From assembly GCA_945911015.1 (NCBI GenBank), contig CAMDZW010000005.1:20832-84831 (forward strand): a stretch of 64,000 nt of DNA. The letters are read 5' to 3'. Below are positions 25,596-33,604 of the stretch, piece after piece. The translations under genes were made by a program, and so were the position numbers. Numbering within the stretch: the first letter of the stretch is position 1; every line of letters begins with the position of its first letter. Source of the DNA: an uncultured Propionibacteriaceae bacterium (GTDB lineage Bacteria > Actinomycetota > Actinomycetes > Propionibacteriales > Propionibacteriaceae). The notes below the pieces were generated by a model. It was not told the origin of the DNA and did not search any database. It saw only the letters and a program-made list of their open reading frames with translations.

Positions 25596-26614
25596 CCGAT
25601 CCCGTACGGGCGCGTGAAGCCCTCGCCGATCTGCCACGGGTGAGCCTTGCCGAGTTGCCCACCCCACTGACCGACTGTCCTCGACTCTCCGAAACCCTTG
25701 CTGGACCAAGGATCCTGGTCAAACGTGACGACTGCACCGGGCTTGCCTTCGGCGGCAACAAGGTCCGTCAGCACGAGTTCGTGCTTGGGGACGCACTGGC
25801 TGCGGGAGCTGACTGCCTGGTCCAGGGCGCGGCGGCTCAGTCGAACCACTCCCGTCAACTCGCAGCGGCCGGTGCCCGGCTCGGGATCGAGACCCACCTG
25901 TTGCCGAAGGTGGCCGACGACACCGTCCTGCAGGGCAACTATCTGGTGGACCATCTGCTCGGTGCGCAGATCCACCCGATCCGCCCCGACCAGTCGACGA
26001 TCGAGGCGAAACAGGCCCTGGCTGAGGAGCTCCGGGCGGCGGGACGAACCCCGTACGTGATCGGGATGGGCGCCGAACGCGCCCTGGTGATGGCCGCCGT
26101 CGCCTACATCAACGCCGCACTCGAACTGGCCAACCAGGTCGATGAACCGCCGACCGCGATCATCACCACCTCTCAGGGCAGCACCCAGGCCGGCCTGTTG
26201 GTCGGCTGCCGGATGCTGGGCTGGGACACCAAGGTCATCGGCATCTGTCCGATGCCCCCGTCCCATGAGGCCTGGAATGCCCCCGAGGCGATCGCCCAGA
26301 TGGCCCGCGATGCCGCCGCGGTGATCGGGCTCGACTGGCCCGCCGACAGCTTCGAGATCGAGTTGCGGCAGGATTTCGTCGGTCAGGGGTACGGTCTGGC
26401 CTCGCCGGCCGGACTCGCGGCGATGGCTCTGCTGGGCCGCACCGAAGGGATTCTGCTCGACCCGGTCTACACCTCCAAGGGATTCTCCGGGCTCCTCGCC
26501 GATGTGCGTGCCGGCCGGTGGGGGACTGAGGACACGGTCATCTTCTGGCACACCGGTGGGCTGCCGGCACTCTTTGCGCAGCCGGAGGCGGTGTTGGAGG
26601 CGAGTCGGTCATGA
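25592..26614 (+). CDS. PLP-dependent D-cysteine desulfhydrase/ACC deaminase-family enzyme
   Basis: 340 residues of the tryptophan-synthase-beta fold. The PLP lysine sits in GLAFGGNKVRQHEF, preceded by ILVKRDDCTG, with AAAQSNHSRQLAAA and TTSQGSTQAGLL forming the phosphate and substrate loops. The family deaminates 1-aminocyclopropane-1-carboxylate or desulfhydrates D-cysteine; residues alone do not decide. ATG overlaps the kdgD stop. In this catabolic operon it may act on a D-amino acid released by the amidohydrolases, which is an inference. Confidence 0.85.
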   Translation: MTDPVRAREALADLPRVSLAELPTPLTDCPRLSETLAGPRILVKRDDCTGLAFGGNKVRQHEFVLGDALAAGADCLVQGAAAQSNHSRQLAAAGARLGIETHLLPKVADDTVLQGNYLVDHLLGAQIHPIRPDQSTIEAKQALAEELRAAGRTPYVIGMGAERALVMAAVAYINAALELANQVDEPPTAIITTSQGSTQAGLLVGCRMLGWDTKVIGICPMPPSHEAWNAPEAIAQMARDAAAVIGLDWPADSFEIELRQDFVGQGYGLASPAGLAAMALLGRTEGILLDPVYTSKGFSGLLADVRAGRWGTEDTVIFWHTGGLPALFAQPEAVLEASRS

Positions 26615-27543
26615 GGCTTGCGGTCGTCGGCGCCGGCTGGGCCGGGCACCGGCAGTGCGTGGCCATCTGCGGACATGCCACGGCCGAACTGGTGGCGGTG
26701 ATCGACCCGGACATCGATCGGGCGACAGGACTCGCCGACTCGTACGGGTCCACCTCGACCGTGGTGGGTGCGGATCTGGCCGCTGTCGGCGAGGTCGACG
26801 GGGTTGTGCTCTGCTCACCGACTGCGCTCCACTTCGACCAGACCATGGAGTTCGTGGCGCGCGGGATCCCCGTGCTGGTGGAAAAACCGTTCACCCAGAC
26901 GCTGGACCAGGCCCGTACGATCGCCGCCGCTGCCGGTCACGTCCCGGTGATGGCCGCGCAGATCCTGCGATCCATGCCGATGTTCACTCTGGCTGCGGAC
27001 CTGATCGCGGCAGGGCGTCTCGGGCAGGTCGTGCAGGTGGTCGAGCGGCGCCTCGAGGATCGCCAACGGGCCCATCCGTGGTGGGCCGATGTTCCCGGTT
27101 TCCTGATCTCCCACTGGGGGAGTCACAGCATCGACCTGGTCAGCCACCTCTTCGCGGCTCCGGTCTCGGACCAGGTGGCGTGCGCCGGCTCATCGGTGCG
27201 GCACACCGGGGTGATGGACACCTTCAACGCCCAGCTCGGTTTCGTCGGCGGCCCGGTGATGACCACGACGATGTCGTTGGCCTCCACGTACCAGACCCAC
27301 GACCTGGTCATGGTGGGCACCGAGGCAACGGTGTCCTTCGACTGTTATCGCCGGGTCCGGCTCGACGACGAGGTCCTTCTCGAACTGGACGAGGACGAGA
27401 TGGTCACCGCAGGTTTCGCGACCCAGCTGGCGAGTTTCGTCGAGGCGATCGAGACCGGTGTGGTGACGGTCGGGACGCCGGGATCAGTGGTCCGCAGCAC
27501 CGAGGCGGTCGAGGCCGCAGTCAGGGCCGCGCTGCCCGGCTGA
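26611..27543 (+). CDS. Gfo/Idh/MocA-family oxidoreductase
   Basis: 310 residues. The N-terminal Rossmann domain has RLAVVGAGWAGHRQC and the family's conserved lysine motif VLVEKPFTQT. The C-terminal domain has HWGSHSIDLVSHL. Such enzymes oxidise sugars, inositols or amino acids with NAD(P). ATGA overlap with the PLP enzyme makes it the last gene of the kdgD operon. Substrate unknown. Confidence 0.9.
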   Translation: MRLAVVGAGWAGHRQCVAICGHATAELVAVIDPDIDRATGLADSYGSTSTVVGADLAAVGEVDGVVLCSPTALHFDQTMEFVARGIPVLVEKPFTQTLDQARTIAAAAGHVPVMAAQILRSMPMFTLAADLIAAGRLGQVVQVVERRLEDRQRAHPWWADVPGFLISHWGSHSIDLVSHLFAAPVSDQVACAGSSVRHTGVMDTFNAQLGFVGGPVMTTTMSLASTYQTHDLVMVGTEATVSFDCYRRVRLDDEVLLELDEDEMVTAGFATQLASFVEAIETGVVTVGTPGSVVRSTEAVEAAVRAALPG

Positions 27544-27637
27544 CCCGGATCTGCGACACCTTTGCGCAAGGATGCAACCAGGACGCTCCCTCACACCTAT
27601 GTGAAGTGTCCCAGTCAGTTCGGCGTCCGGAGGAATC

Positions 27638-28972
27638 GTGGATGAGGCAGCGTTCAACGCCCTGTACCAGCGGAGCTATCACCGCATCGCGGCACATGTG
27701 TACCTGATGTGCGGCAACCTCAACGAGGCCGAGGAGTGTGCCCAGGAAGCCTTCGCCGTGGCATGGCAGTCCCGGGGCAGTCTCCGCGTCGATGACCACC
27801 CCGAAGCCTGGCTGCGCACGGTTGCCCGCCGTGTCAGCATCGGCCGTTGGCGAAAGGCCCGCCGCATGGTGTCCGTCCCAGAACCTCTTGACCGTCCGGC
27901 AGAAGCTGGCGATCCGATCGACCGGATCGCCGTGCAACGAGCGCTTGCCGAGCTGCCCGTGGCACAGCGCGAGGCGATTGTGCTGCACCATTTCTGTGAC
28001 CTGCCGATTGCCGACATTGCCGCCGAGACGGGGAACCCGGAGGGGACGGTGAAGGCTCGGCTGGCCCGGGGGCGGGCCAAGCTCGCTCAGCTGCTCGGCG
28101 AAGGGGATGCTGCGGTCAGTGCCGCACTGCAGGAGATCGCACAACCTGCGTACGGGCTGGTGAGGCCGACGCTGGAGCAGATCAAGCAGCGTCGGGTGGC
28201 CGGGCAGCGGCGCAGGACCGTGTTCGGGATCGTCGGTGGGGCGGTCGCTGTGGGGCTCGCCCTGGTGTTGGTGCTGGTGGTCATCCGATTGCCACAGTGG
28301 CGTGCCGACGACCCGGTCACCGTGACCACTCCGGATCCGGGGCAGTCACCGTCGCCGTCGGTGCCGCCGACCAGTGACACTCCGGCCGTGCCGAACTGGG
28401 ATCGGCTGCCGGTCGAGGAGGAGGTGTCCTTCGTGGAGCCGGGCGACATGGGCCACACCGAGGACATCGAAGGGCTTCCCGAGGACCTGTCAATCTGCGC
28501 CGTCGATGTCCCGTCCTTGGGCCCCACCGGGACGTTGACCCGGATGTTCACCAACTCCGATCGGATCTGGGAGGCCGCCGTGCTGTTGGAGTTCGCCACT
28601 GCCGAGCAGGCCACAGCGGCCCGCGAAGCGATCCGCAACGCCTACTTCAACGGCTGTGAGCCGTCCGGATTCAAGGAGGGGCCCCAGTTCCTGTGGTCCG
28701 ACGACATCCCGGTCGACGACCAGGCGCGGCCCGGGGAGATCTTTGCCGATCTCCACCGCGCCAGCTGGGCCACCATCGAGGGAGAGCCGAACCAGGAGCA
28801 GGTCGGCGGCAACGAGCTCGCCGTCGTGGTGCAGGTCGGCAACCGACTGGTCTGGTTGGTGCAGCATCTGGAAGGTTTCCCGGAGTACACCTGCTACGCC
28901 GTCGATGACAACGGCGGCGAGATCTGTGGTCTGGTCCGACAGGTCCCGGATGTGGTCAAGCGACTGCTTTGA
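27638..28972 (+). CDS. ECF sigma factor fused to a membrane-anchored extracytoplasmic sensor domain
   Basis: 444 residues. Residues 1-165 form an ECF sigma factor: region 2 (FNALYQRSYHRIAAHVYLM, AEECAQEAFAVAW) and region 4 (LPVAQREAIVLHHFCDLPI, GTVKARLARGRAKL). A membrane helix (about 203-223) leads to a Pro/Ser/Thr linker and an outside domain of about 185 residues with four cysteines (SICAVD, NGCEPS, YTCYAV, EICGLV), resembling a PknH-type sensor. GGAGGA precedes the GTG start. A GCAACC motif at 27574 resembles an ECF -35. The same parts occur as two separate genes at 31613-32984. Confidence 0.88.
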   Translation: MDEAAFNALYQRSYHRIAAHVYLMCGNLNEAEECAQEAFAVAWQSRGSLRVDDHPEAWLRTVARRVSIGRWRKARRMVSVPEPLDRPAEAGDPIDRIAVQRALAELPVAQREAIVLHHFCDLPIADIAAETGNPEGTVKARLARGRAKLAQLLGEGDAAVSAALQEIAQPAYGLVRPTLEQIKQRRVAGQRRRTVFGIVGGAVAVGLALVLVLVVIRLPQWRADDPVTVTTPDPGQSPSPSVPPTSDTPAVPNWDRLPVEEEVSFVEPGDMGHTEDIEGLPEDLSICAVDVPSLGPTGTLTRMFTNSDRIWEAAVLLEFATAEQATAAREAIRNAYFNGCEPSGFKEGPQFLWSDDIPVDDQARPGEIFADLHRASWATIEGEPNQEQVGGNELAVVVQVGNRLVWLVQHLEGFPEYTCYAVDDNGGEICGLVRQVPDVVKRLL

Positions 28973-29049
28973 CCTGGCCGGTGCTGACCCGAAGTCATGG
29001 ATTCATCATTGACTGCCCGGGTCCGGGCACGAGATTGGCCTCTGCTGCC

Positions 29050-29055
29050 TAGAAT
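29050..29055 (+). promoter_or_regulatory. candidate -10 element of the SPFH/zinc-ribbon operon
   Basis: TAGAAT lies 34 nt upstream of the ATG at 29090, giving a leader of about 28 nt that includes GGAGGA. No good -35 is visible. Confidence 0.4.
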
Positions 29056-29089
29056 GATCCCGGATGCCTGATCTACGGAGGAGCACGAC

Positions 29090-30256
29090 ATGGGTCTGAT
29101 GGACAAGCTCAGAGGCGAACTGGTCGACATCATCGAGTGGATCGATGATTCCCGTTCGACGCTGGCCTGGCGGTTCCCCCGCTACAACAACGAGATCAAG
29201 AACGGCGCACAACTGATCGTGCGTGAGGGCCAGGAAGCGGTGTTTGTCTACCGCGGCCAGCTCGGTGACCGGTTCGGCCCGGGGCACTACGAGCTCTCCA
29301 CCGAGAACATGCCGATCATGTCGACCCTGCAAGGGTGGAAGCACGGCTTCAACTCGCCGTTCCGCTCCGAGGTCTACTTCATCAACACCCGACCGGTCAC
29401 CGACCTGCGATGGGGCACCGCCAACCCGGTCACCGTCCGGGACCCGGACTTCCGGATGGTCCAGGTCCGCGCCAACGGCCTGTGCGTCGTCCGGGTCGAG
29501 GATCCGACCATCTTCCTGCGTGAGGTCATCGGCACCGACTCGGTGGTCGACATCTCCGAAGTGTCCGAGCTGCTGCGCCGGGTCATCACCCTGGCCTTCT
29601 CCGACATGGTCATGGAGACCAAGCTGGGCGTCATCGATCTGCAGGGGCGGCAGGTCGAGCTGTCGGACAAGCTGCGGGACTTCGTGGCTGAACGGGTCGA
29701 CGATGAGTACGGCCTGGCGATCGAGTCGATCACGATGAACATCTCGCTGCCGGAGGAGATCACCCAGGCCATGACCCGCGGTGTGGCGCGCGGTGTCGAG
29801 GAGTCCGGTTGGGTCAACAACCTCGGTGACATGCAGCGTTACCAGCAGGCCAAGGCCGCCGATGCGATGACCACTGCCGCCGGCAACCCCAATGGCGGCG
29901 CCATGGGTCAGATGATGGGTGCCGGGATGGGCTTTGGGATGGGTTCCCAGATGGCAGGCGCCATGGGTCAGGCCGCTGCCCCGGCTGCGGCACCGCCGCC
30001 GCTGCCCTCAGCGCAGGCCGCTGCCTACCATGTCGAGATCAACGGTGCCGCCGCTGGCCCGTACGATCTCGCGCAGCTGCAGGGATTCGTGGGCAATGGT
30101 CAGGTCAGCCGGGAGTCCCTGGTGTGGACCAACGGCATGGCGGGCTGGGCCAAGGCCGGTGAGGTCGATGACCTGGCCGGGCTCTTTGCTGCTCCGCCGC
30201 CGCTGCCCGGGGCCGGTGCCACCCCGCCGGCACCGCCTGCGGCTCCTCAGCAGTGA
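29090..30256 (+). CDS. SPFH-domain (YdjI-like) protein with C-terminal GYF_2 domain
   Basis: 388 residues. An SPFH/virion-core-like domain occupies about 20-245 (VREGQEAVFVYRGQL, GPGHYELSTENMPIM, VQVRANGLCVVRVEDP). It is followed by a Met/Gly/Ala-rich linker (about 265-305), a GYF_2 domain (about 308-360: YHVEINGAAAGPYDLAQLQG, LVWTNGMAGWAKAGEV) and a Pro-rich tail. It has no membrane helix. YdjI-type SPFH proteins associate with membranes in PspA-linked envelope stress systems of Bacillus. The next gene is a zinc-ribbon membrane protein, the usual partner. No pspA is in the window. Confidence 0.88.
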   Translation: MGLMDKLRGELVDIIEWIDDSRSTLAWRFPRYNNEIKNGAQLIVREGQEAVFVYRGQLGDRFGPGHYELSTENMPIMSTLQGWKHGFNSPFRSEVYFINTRPVTDLRWGTANPVTVRDPDFRMVQVRANGLCVVRVEDPTIFLREVIGTDSVVDISEVSELLRRVITLAFSDMVMETKLGVIDLQGRQVELSDKLRDFVAERVDDEYGLAIESITMNISLPEEITQAMTRGVARGVEESGWVNNLGDMQRYQQAKAADAMTTAAGNPNGGAMGQMMGAGMGFGMGSQMAGAMGQAAAPAAAPPPLPSAQAAAYHVEINGAAAGPYDLAQLQGFVGNGQVSRESLVWTNGMAGWAKAGEVDDLAGLFAAPPPLPGAGATPPAPPAAPQQ

Positions 30257-30276
30257 GTTGAGGCCGAGCAGAACCC

Positions 30277-31521
30277 ATGACGCAACCACCTCCGCTGCCG
30301 GGGCAGTCCGAACCCCAGGGCAGCCCGCCGCCGCTGCCCGGGCAGAGCTGGGACGAGCCCCTGCCGGATCCGGGTCCGCTGCCTGACCCGGGACCGCTCC
30401 TCGATCCGGCCGTGCTGCATGCCACTGAGCAGACCCGCACCTATCCGTGTCGGGCCTGCGGCGGCCTGCTGGTCTTCGATCCGGACTCGGCCGGGATGTT
30501 GTGTGTGAGTTGCGGAAGCCAACAGCCGGTCGTCGAGGTCGGTGGCACGGTCGCGCGTCACGACCTGCGTACCACGATGCGGCAGCTCGAGCAGGCCCGA
30601 CGGGCCGCGGGCAAGCGCCTCATCTCGGCGGACTCGCAGAAGGAGATCGTCTGCCAGTCCTGTGGTGGCCACACCTCCTTCACTGGGACATTGACCGCGA
30701 TCCGCTGTCCCTACTGCAACACCCCGATCCAGCGCGACGACCTGCAGGACGCGCCCGTACGTCTTCCGGTCGACGGTGTGCTGCCGTTCATGGTGGGCGA
30801 GAAGGTGGCCCATGAGCAGATCGAGAAGTGGATCAACAGCCGTTGGTTCGCGCCGAACGAGTTCAAGAAGTACCGCACGCTCGGTTCGTTCTCCAGCATC
30901 TATCTGACCTACTTCGCCTACGACGCGGACACCACGACCGACTACCACGGCCAGCGCGGCGACCACTACACCGTGACCGTCGGTTCCGGCGAGAACCGGC
31001 GTACGGAGACTCGGACCCGGTGGCGTCCGGCCTCAGGTCGGGTGGGATCACAGTTTCGTGATCTACCGGCCCTGGCCAACACCAACCTCGACGAGGGGAA
31101 GGTTGCTGCTCTGGAGCCCTGGCCGACCGCCCAGACCAAGCCGTACACGCCCGAATATGTCAGTGGCCATCTGAGCCGCACCTACGACCAGGACGCCGGG
31201 CAGACTTTCGATCGAGTCGCCCGGCCCCGGATCGACAGCACCATTGAGTCACAGGTCCGTCGCGACATCGGCGGTGACGTCCAACGGGTCAGCAGCATGA
31301 ACACGACCTTCCACCTGCTCAACTTCGCCCACATCCTGATGCCGGTGTGGTTGTTGACCGTCACCTACCAGCAGAAGCCATACCAGGTGTTCATCAACGG
31401 CGCGACCGGTGAGGTGCAAGGCCAGCGGCCCTACAGCGCGGTCAAAATCACCCTCGCCATCATCGCCGCGGTGCTGGTGATCGGGGTTTGTGTCGGGCTC
31501 TACATCTACTTCGGCGACTGA
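30277..31521 (+). CDS. double zinc-ribbon protein with C-terminal membrane helix (YdjG-like)
   Basis: 414 residues. A Pro-rich N-terminus (PPPLPGQ repeats matching the tail of the SPFH protein) precedes two zinc ribbons: CRACGG...LCVSCG (about 52-75) and CQSCGG...CPYCN (about 127-150). A large middle domain contains LPVDGVLPFMVGEKVAHEQI, WFAPNEFKKY and the YFAYDADTTT region. A hydrophobic helix near the C-terminus (about 391-412) ends YIYFGD. This matches the zinc-ribbon partner of SPFH proteins in ydjFGHI-type loci. It begins 20 bp after the SPFH stop and is surely co-transcribed. Confidence 0.85.
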   Translation: MTQPPPLPGQSEPQGSPPPLPGQSWDEPLPDPGPLPDPGPLLDPAVLHATEQTRTYPCRACGGLLVFDPDSAGMLCVSCGSQQPVVEVGGTVARHDLRTTMRQLEQARRAAGKRLISADSQKEIVCQSCGGHTSFTGTLTAIRCPYCNTPIQRDDLQDAPVRLPVDGVLPFMVGEKVAHEQIEKWINSRWFAPNEFKKYRTLGSFSSIYLTYFAYDADTTTDYHGQRGDHYTVTVGSGENRRTETRTRWRPASGRVGSQFRDLPALANTNLDEGKVAALEPWPTAQTKPYTPEYVSGHLSRTYDQDAGQTFDRVARPRIDSTIESQVRRDIGGDVQRVSSMNTTFHLLNFAHILMPVWLLTVTYQQKPYQVFINGATGEVQGQRPYSAVKITLAIIAAVLVIGVCVGLYIYFGD

Positions 31522-31548
31522 GGCAGGACCGCAGCAGTTCAGATCGCT

Positions 31549-31574
31549 GCAACCGAACGCCCGTACCGATCGTC
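31549..31574 (+). promoter_or_regulatory. ECF-type promoter of the second sigma factor gene
   Basis: GCAACC (31549-31554), a 16-bp spacer and CGTC (31571-31574) fit the common ECF pattern of an AAC-containing -35 and CGTC -10. It starts about 39 nt before the ATG and overlaps no other gene, so autoregulation is likely. Confidence 0.55.
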
Positions 31575-31612
31575 ATCACAGTAAACGACGATGGTAACGG
31601 GAGGTAGCAGCG

Positions 31613-32134
31613 ATGGATGCACCGGCGTTTGACGCGTTCTATGCAGAGTCGTTTCCCAGACTCGTCGGTCAGATCTACGCCATGTGCGGTGATTTGGTTG
31701 AGGCCCAGGACTGTGTGCAGGAAGCGTTCGTCCGGGCATGGTGTCGACGGAACCAACTCGCTGACCTCCATTCCCCAGAGGCATGGATACGGACTGTGGC
31801 ATGGCGACTTGCGGTGAGTCGTTGGCGCCGTACACGCCGTTCGCGGCTGCCAGCGGACAGGTCTCGCCTGCCTGCGCCACCACCTGTACCGAACCCGGAC
31901 CGAGTCGCGCTCATCGCCGCACTTGCCCAAATCCCAGCGCGTCAACGCCGGGTGATCGTGCTCCACCACATCTGCGACATGGCGGTGAAGGATGTCGCGA
32001 CCGAGGTCGGGGCGCCGGTTGGAACCGTCAAGGCCTGGTTGTCTCGTGGGCGTGCCTTGCTGACGTCGTTGCTCGATGAGAGTGAGCCGCAGGATGAGCT
32101 CAATCCCAAACAGGAGGAGATTGGCCATGCATGA
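31613..32134 (+). CDS. ECF-family sigma factor
   Basis: 173 residues. Region 2 reads FDAFYAESFPRLVGQIYAM and AQDCVQEAFVRAW, and region 4 reads IPARQRRVIVLHHICDMAV and GTVKAWLSRGRALL. It closely resembles the N-terminal part of the fused protein at 27638-28972 (MD-AF-A-Y start, IVLHH-CD motif). GGGAGG lies about 7 nt before the ATG. It overlaps the downstream sensor gene by 8 bp, so sigma factor and sensor are made together. Confidence 0.92.
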   Translation: MDAPAFDAFYAESFPRLVGQIYAMCGDLVEAQDCVQEAFVRAWCRRNQLADLHSPEAWIRTVAWRLAVSRWRRTRRSRLPADRSRLPAPPPVPNPDRVALIAALAQIPARQRRVIVLHHICDMAVKDVATEVGAPVGTVKAWLSRGRALLTSLLDESEPQDELNPKQEEIGHA

Positions 32135-32984
32135 TCCAGACGTTGATCGGCTGACCGAACAGATGCGAGCGCTGGCCGAAGACGGCAGCAGACAGGCCGT
32201 CGGATTGCCCAGTGAGCAGGTTCGCGCACTCGGTGTGCGTCGAAACCACCGACAGGTCGCGTCGCGGACCTTGTTCGTTGTCATTGTCGCGGTGGCTCTG
32301 GTGGGAGGGGTCGCGACAATGACCGGACGTCTGCCCGGCATTTCCGTGATGCCAGCGGCTCCGCCACCTAGCACAATCCCAACAGAGCTGGCACTTGACG
32401 CGAATCCTCCCGCCGACATCAATGCGGACCTCACCGAGGGCCCAGGTGAGGGCCTCGTCCTTCGTCGATTTGCGCCGTGTGACCCCGATGCCCATGCCAG
32501 CTTGGTACAACTGCCTCAGGACTGGGTACTCATCGACAGCACCACCATGGCCGATCAGGTTCGCGGCATCCACTACCAAGATGCCGACCTTGACCAGGTC
32601 CGCTTGGTGCAGCTGTACGGTGACGTCTCAGTTGCGGAGCGGGTCATGCAGCAGGTCCGCGACGCCGTGGCCTCCTGCCCGACCATGGAACGTCAGGGAC
32701 CCAACGGCACGGTGGAACGCAACGACTTCACTGTGGTGGACGCTGATGTCGGAGACGACGGTGTCCTCACCACATCCCGTTGGTTTGCCGGCGACGGAAC
32801 GCAGGCTGTCCCTGGAGCAGAGCTGCGTTACATCGTTCGGGTCGGCTCAGTGATTGTCATGGTGAGCGAACTCAATCGCGGCATCACCGATCCGGCGGCC
32901 CTAGCCCAACTGGCGGCCGAGCTGCAGCGAACTGCGGAAGGACTCGTCGCTGAGCTGTGTGCCTTCGCTGACCGGCCGTGCTGA
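32127..32984 (+). CDS. single-pass membrane protein with extracytoplasmic four-cysteine domain (sensor/anti-sigma candidate)
   Basis: 285 residues from ATG 32127, which is supported by AGGAGGA about 9 nt upstream. A cytoplasmic N-terminus of about 48 residues precedes one membrane helix (about 49-68), a Pro/Thr linker and an outside domain of about 190 residues with four cysteines (APCDP, ASCPTM, ELCAF and a C-terminal Cys), like the PknH sensor fold. It corresponds to the C-terminal half of the fused sigma protein at 27638. No classical anti-sigma HxxxCxxC zinc motif is visible, so direct inhibition of the sigma factor is unproven. Confidence 0.8.
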   Translation: MHDPDVDRLTEQMRALAEDGSRQAVGLPSEQVRALGVRRNHRQVASRTLFVVIVAVALVGGVATMTGRLPGISVMPAAPPPSTIPTELALDANPPADINADLTEGPGEGLVLRRFAPCDPDAHASLVQLPQDWVLIDSTTMADQVRGIHYQDADLDQVRLVQLYGDVSVAERVMQQVRDAVASCPTMERQGPNGTVERNDFTVVDADVGDDGVLTTSRWFAGDGTQAVPGAELRYIVRVGSVIVMVSELNRGITDPAALAQLAAELQRTAEGLVAELCAFADRPC

Positions 32985-33010
32985 CCCCGGTTCGCACAAC
33001 AGATCTCTGA

Positions 33011-33029
33011 GAAGGACATCGGGTCCTTC
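33011..33029 (+). promoter_or_regulatory. intercistronic hairpin before the secreted-protein gene
   Basis: GAAGGAC and GTCCTTC form a 7-bp stem with a 5-nt loop, ending 22 nt before the ATG at 33052. It has no U-tract. It may be an RNA processing or attenuation element. Confidence 0.4.
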
Positions 33030-33051
33030 CAGATCCTCAAGGAGGAGCAAC

Positions 33052-33540
33052 ATGACCACATCTAAGACATCGCCGATTGTCGCCGCAATTGCGACGCTGG
33101 CAATCTCGGCTGGCTCTCTGATGGGAGCGAGCACTGCAGCTGCCGGAGGCGCACCCATCGGACCCCAGGGAGACTACGACTCCCTCTGCGTAGGACAGGG
33201 TCAGAACCACTCGGTTCGGCTCTACTACGCCAGCGATGGCTCCTTCAAGATCCTACGTTGCGGTACTACGTCGGGTTGGGGGTATCGCTACATCGACGCG
33301 TACCATGGAGATGGCTTCGACAGTCTGCTGGATGCCAGCATCGAGAACACACTCCAATACGGTGCCGCCAACAACATGGGTGGTGGAGAGTACTGGTGGG
33401 TGTACGCGGGGTTCATCGTAATGATCAATAACAACGGTGCAGGTGATGGCGCACCGATCGGGATCATTCACGCGCGAAGCAACGCAGCACCGTTGATTGA
33501 ATCGCTCGGACTCAAGGACGGAGCGAACGAACAACAGTAG
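33052..33540 (+). CDS. small secreted protein of unknown function
   Basis: 162 residues from ATG 33052 (GGAGGAG 4 nt upstream). A Sec signal peptide spans about 1-31 (IVAAIATLAISAGSLMGAS, cleavage after TAAA). The mature part is small, rich in Gly, Tyr, Asn and Trp, with two cysteines (SLCVGQ and LRCGTT) that could form one disulfide. I recognise no family. Codon use is less GC-biased than that of its neighbours. It follows the sigma/sensor pair on the same strand after 67 bp and is a natural candidate for its target. Confidence 0.75.
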   Translation: MTTSKTSPIVAAIATLAISAGSLMGASTAAAGGAPIGPQGDYDSLCVGQGQNHSVRLYYASDGSFKILRCGTTSGWGYRYIDAYHGDGFDSLLDASIENTLQYGAANNMGGGEYWWVYAGFIVMINNNGAGDGAPIGIIHARSNAAPLIESLGLKDGANEQQ

Positions 33541-33567
33541 ACAAGTGCACGCCCCGCCACGATGACC

Positions 33568-33589
33568 CTCGCCAAGATTCTTTGGCGAG
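33568..33589. terminator. hairpin between convergent genes
   Basis: CTCGCCAA / TTGGCGAG, 8-bp stem with a 6-nt loop, between the secreted-protein stop and the MFS stop. There is no poly-U on either strand. It is probably a bidirectional terminator. Confidence 0.5.
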
Positions 33590-33604
33590 TGATCCCGTAC
33601 AGAA

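Noticed and set aside
25451..26551. 366-residue minus-strand frame
   Set aside because: Antisense of the PLP enzyme, which has a clear active-site lysine and operon overlaps.
27574..27600. complete ECF promoter for the fused sigma gene
   Set aside because: Only the GCAACC -35 is present; the -10 at 16-17 bp spacing reads CCTA, not CGTC.
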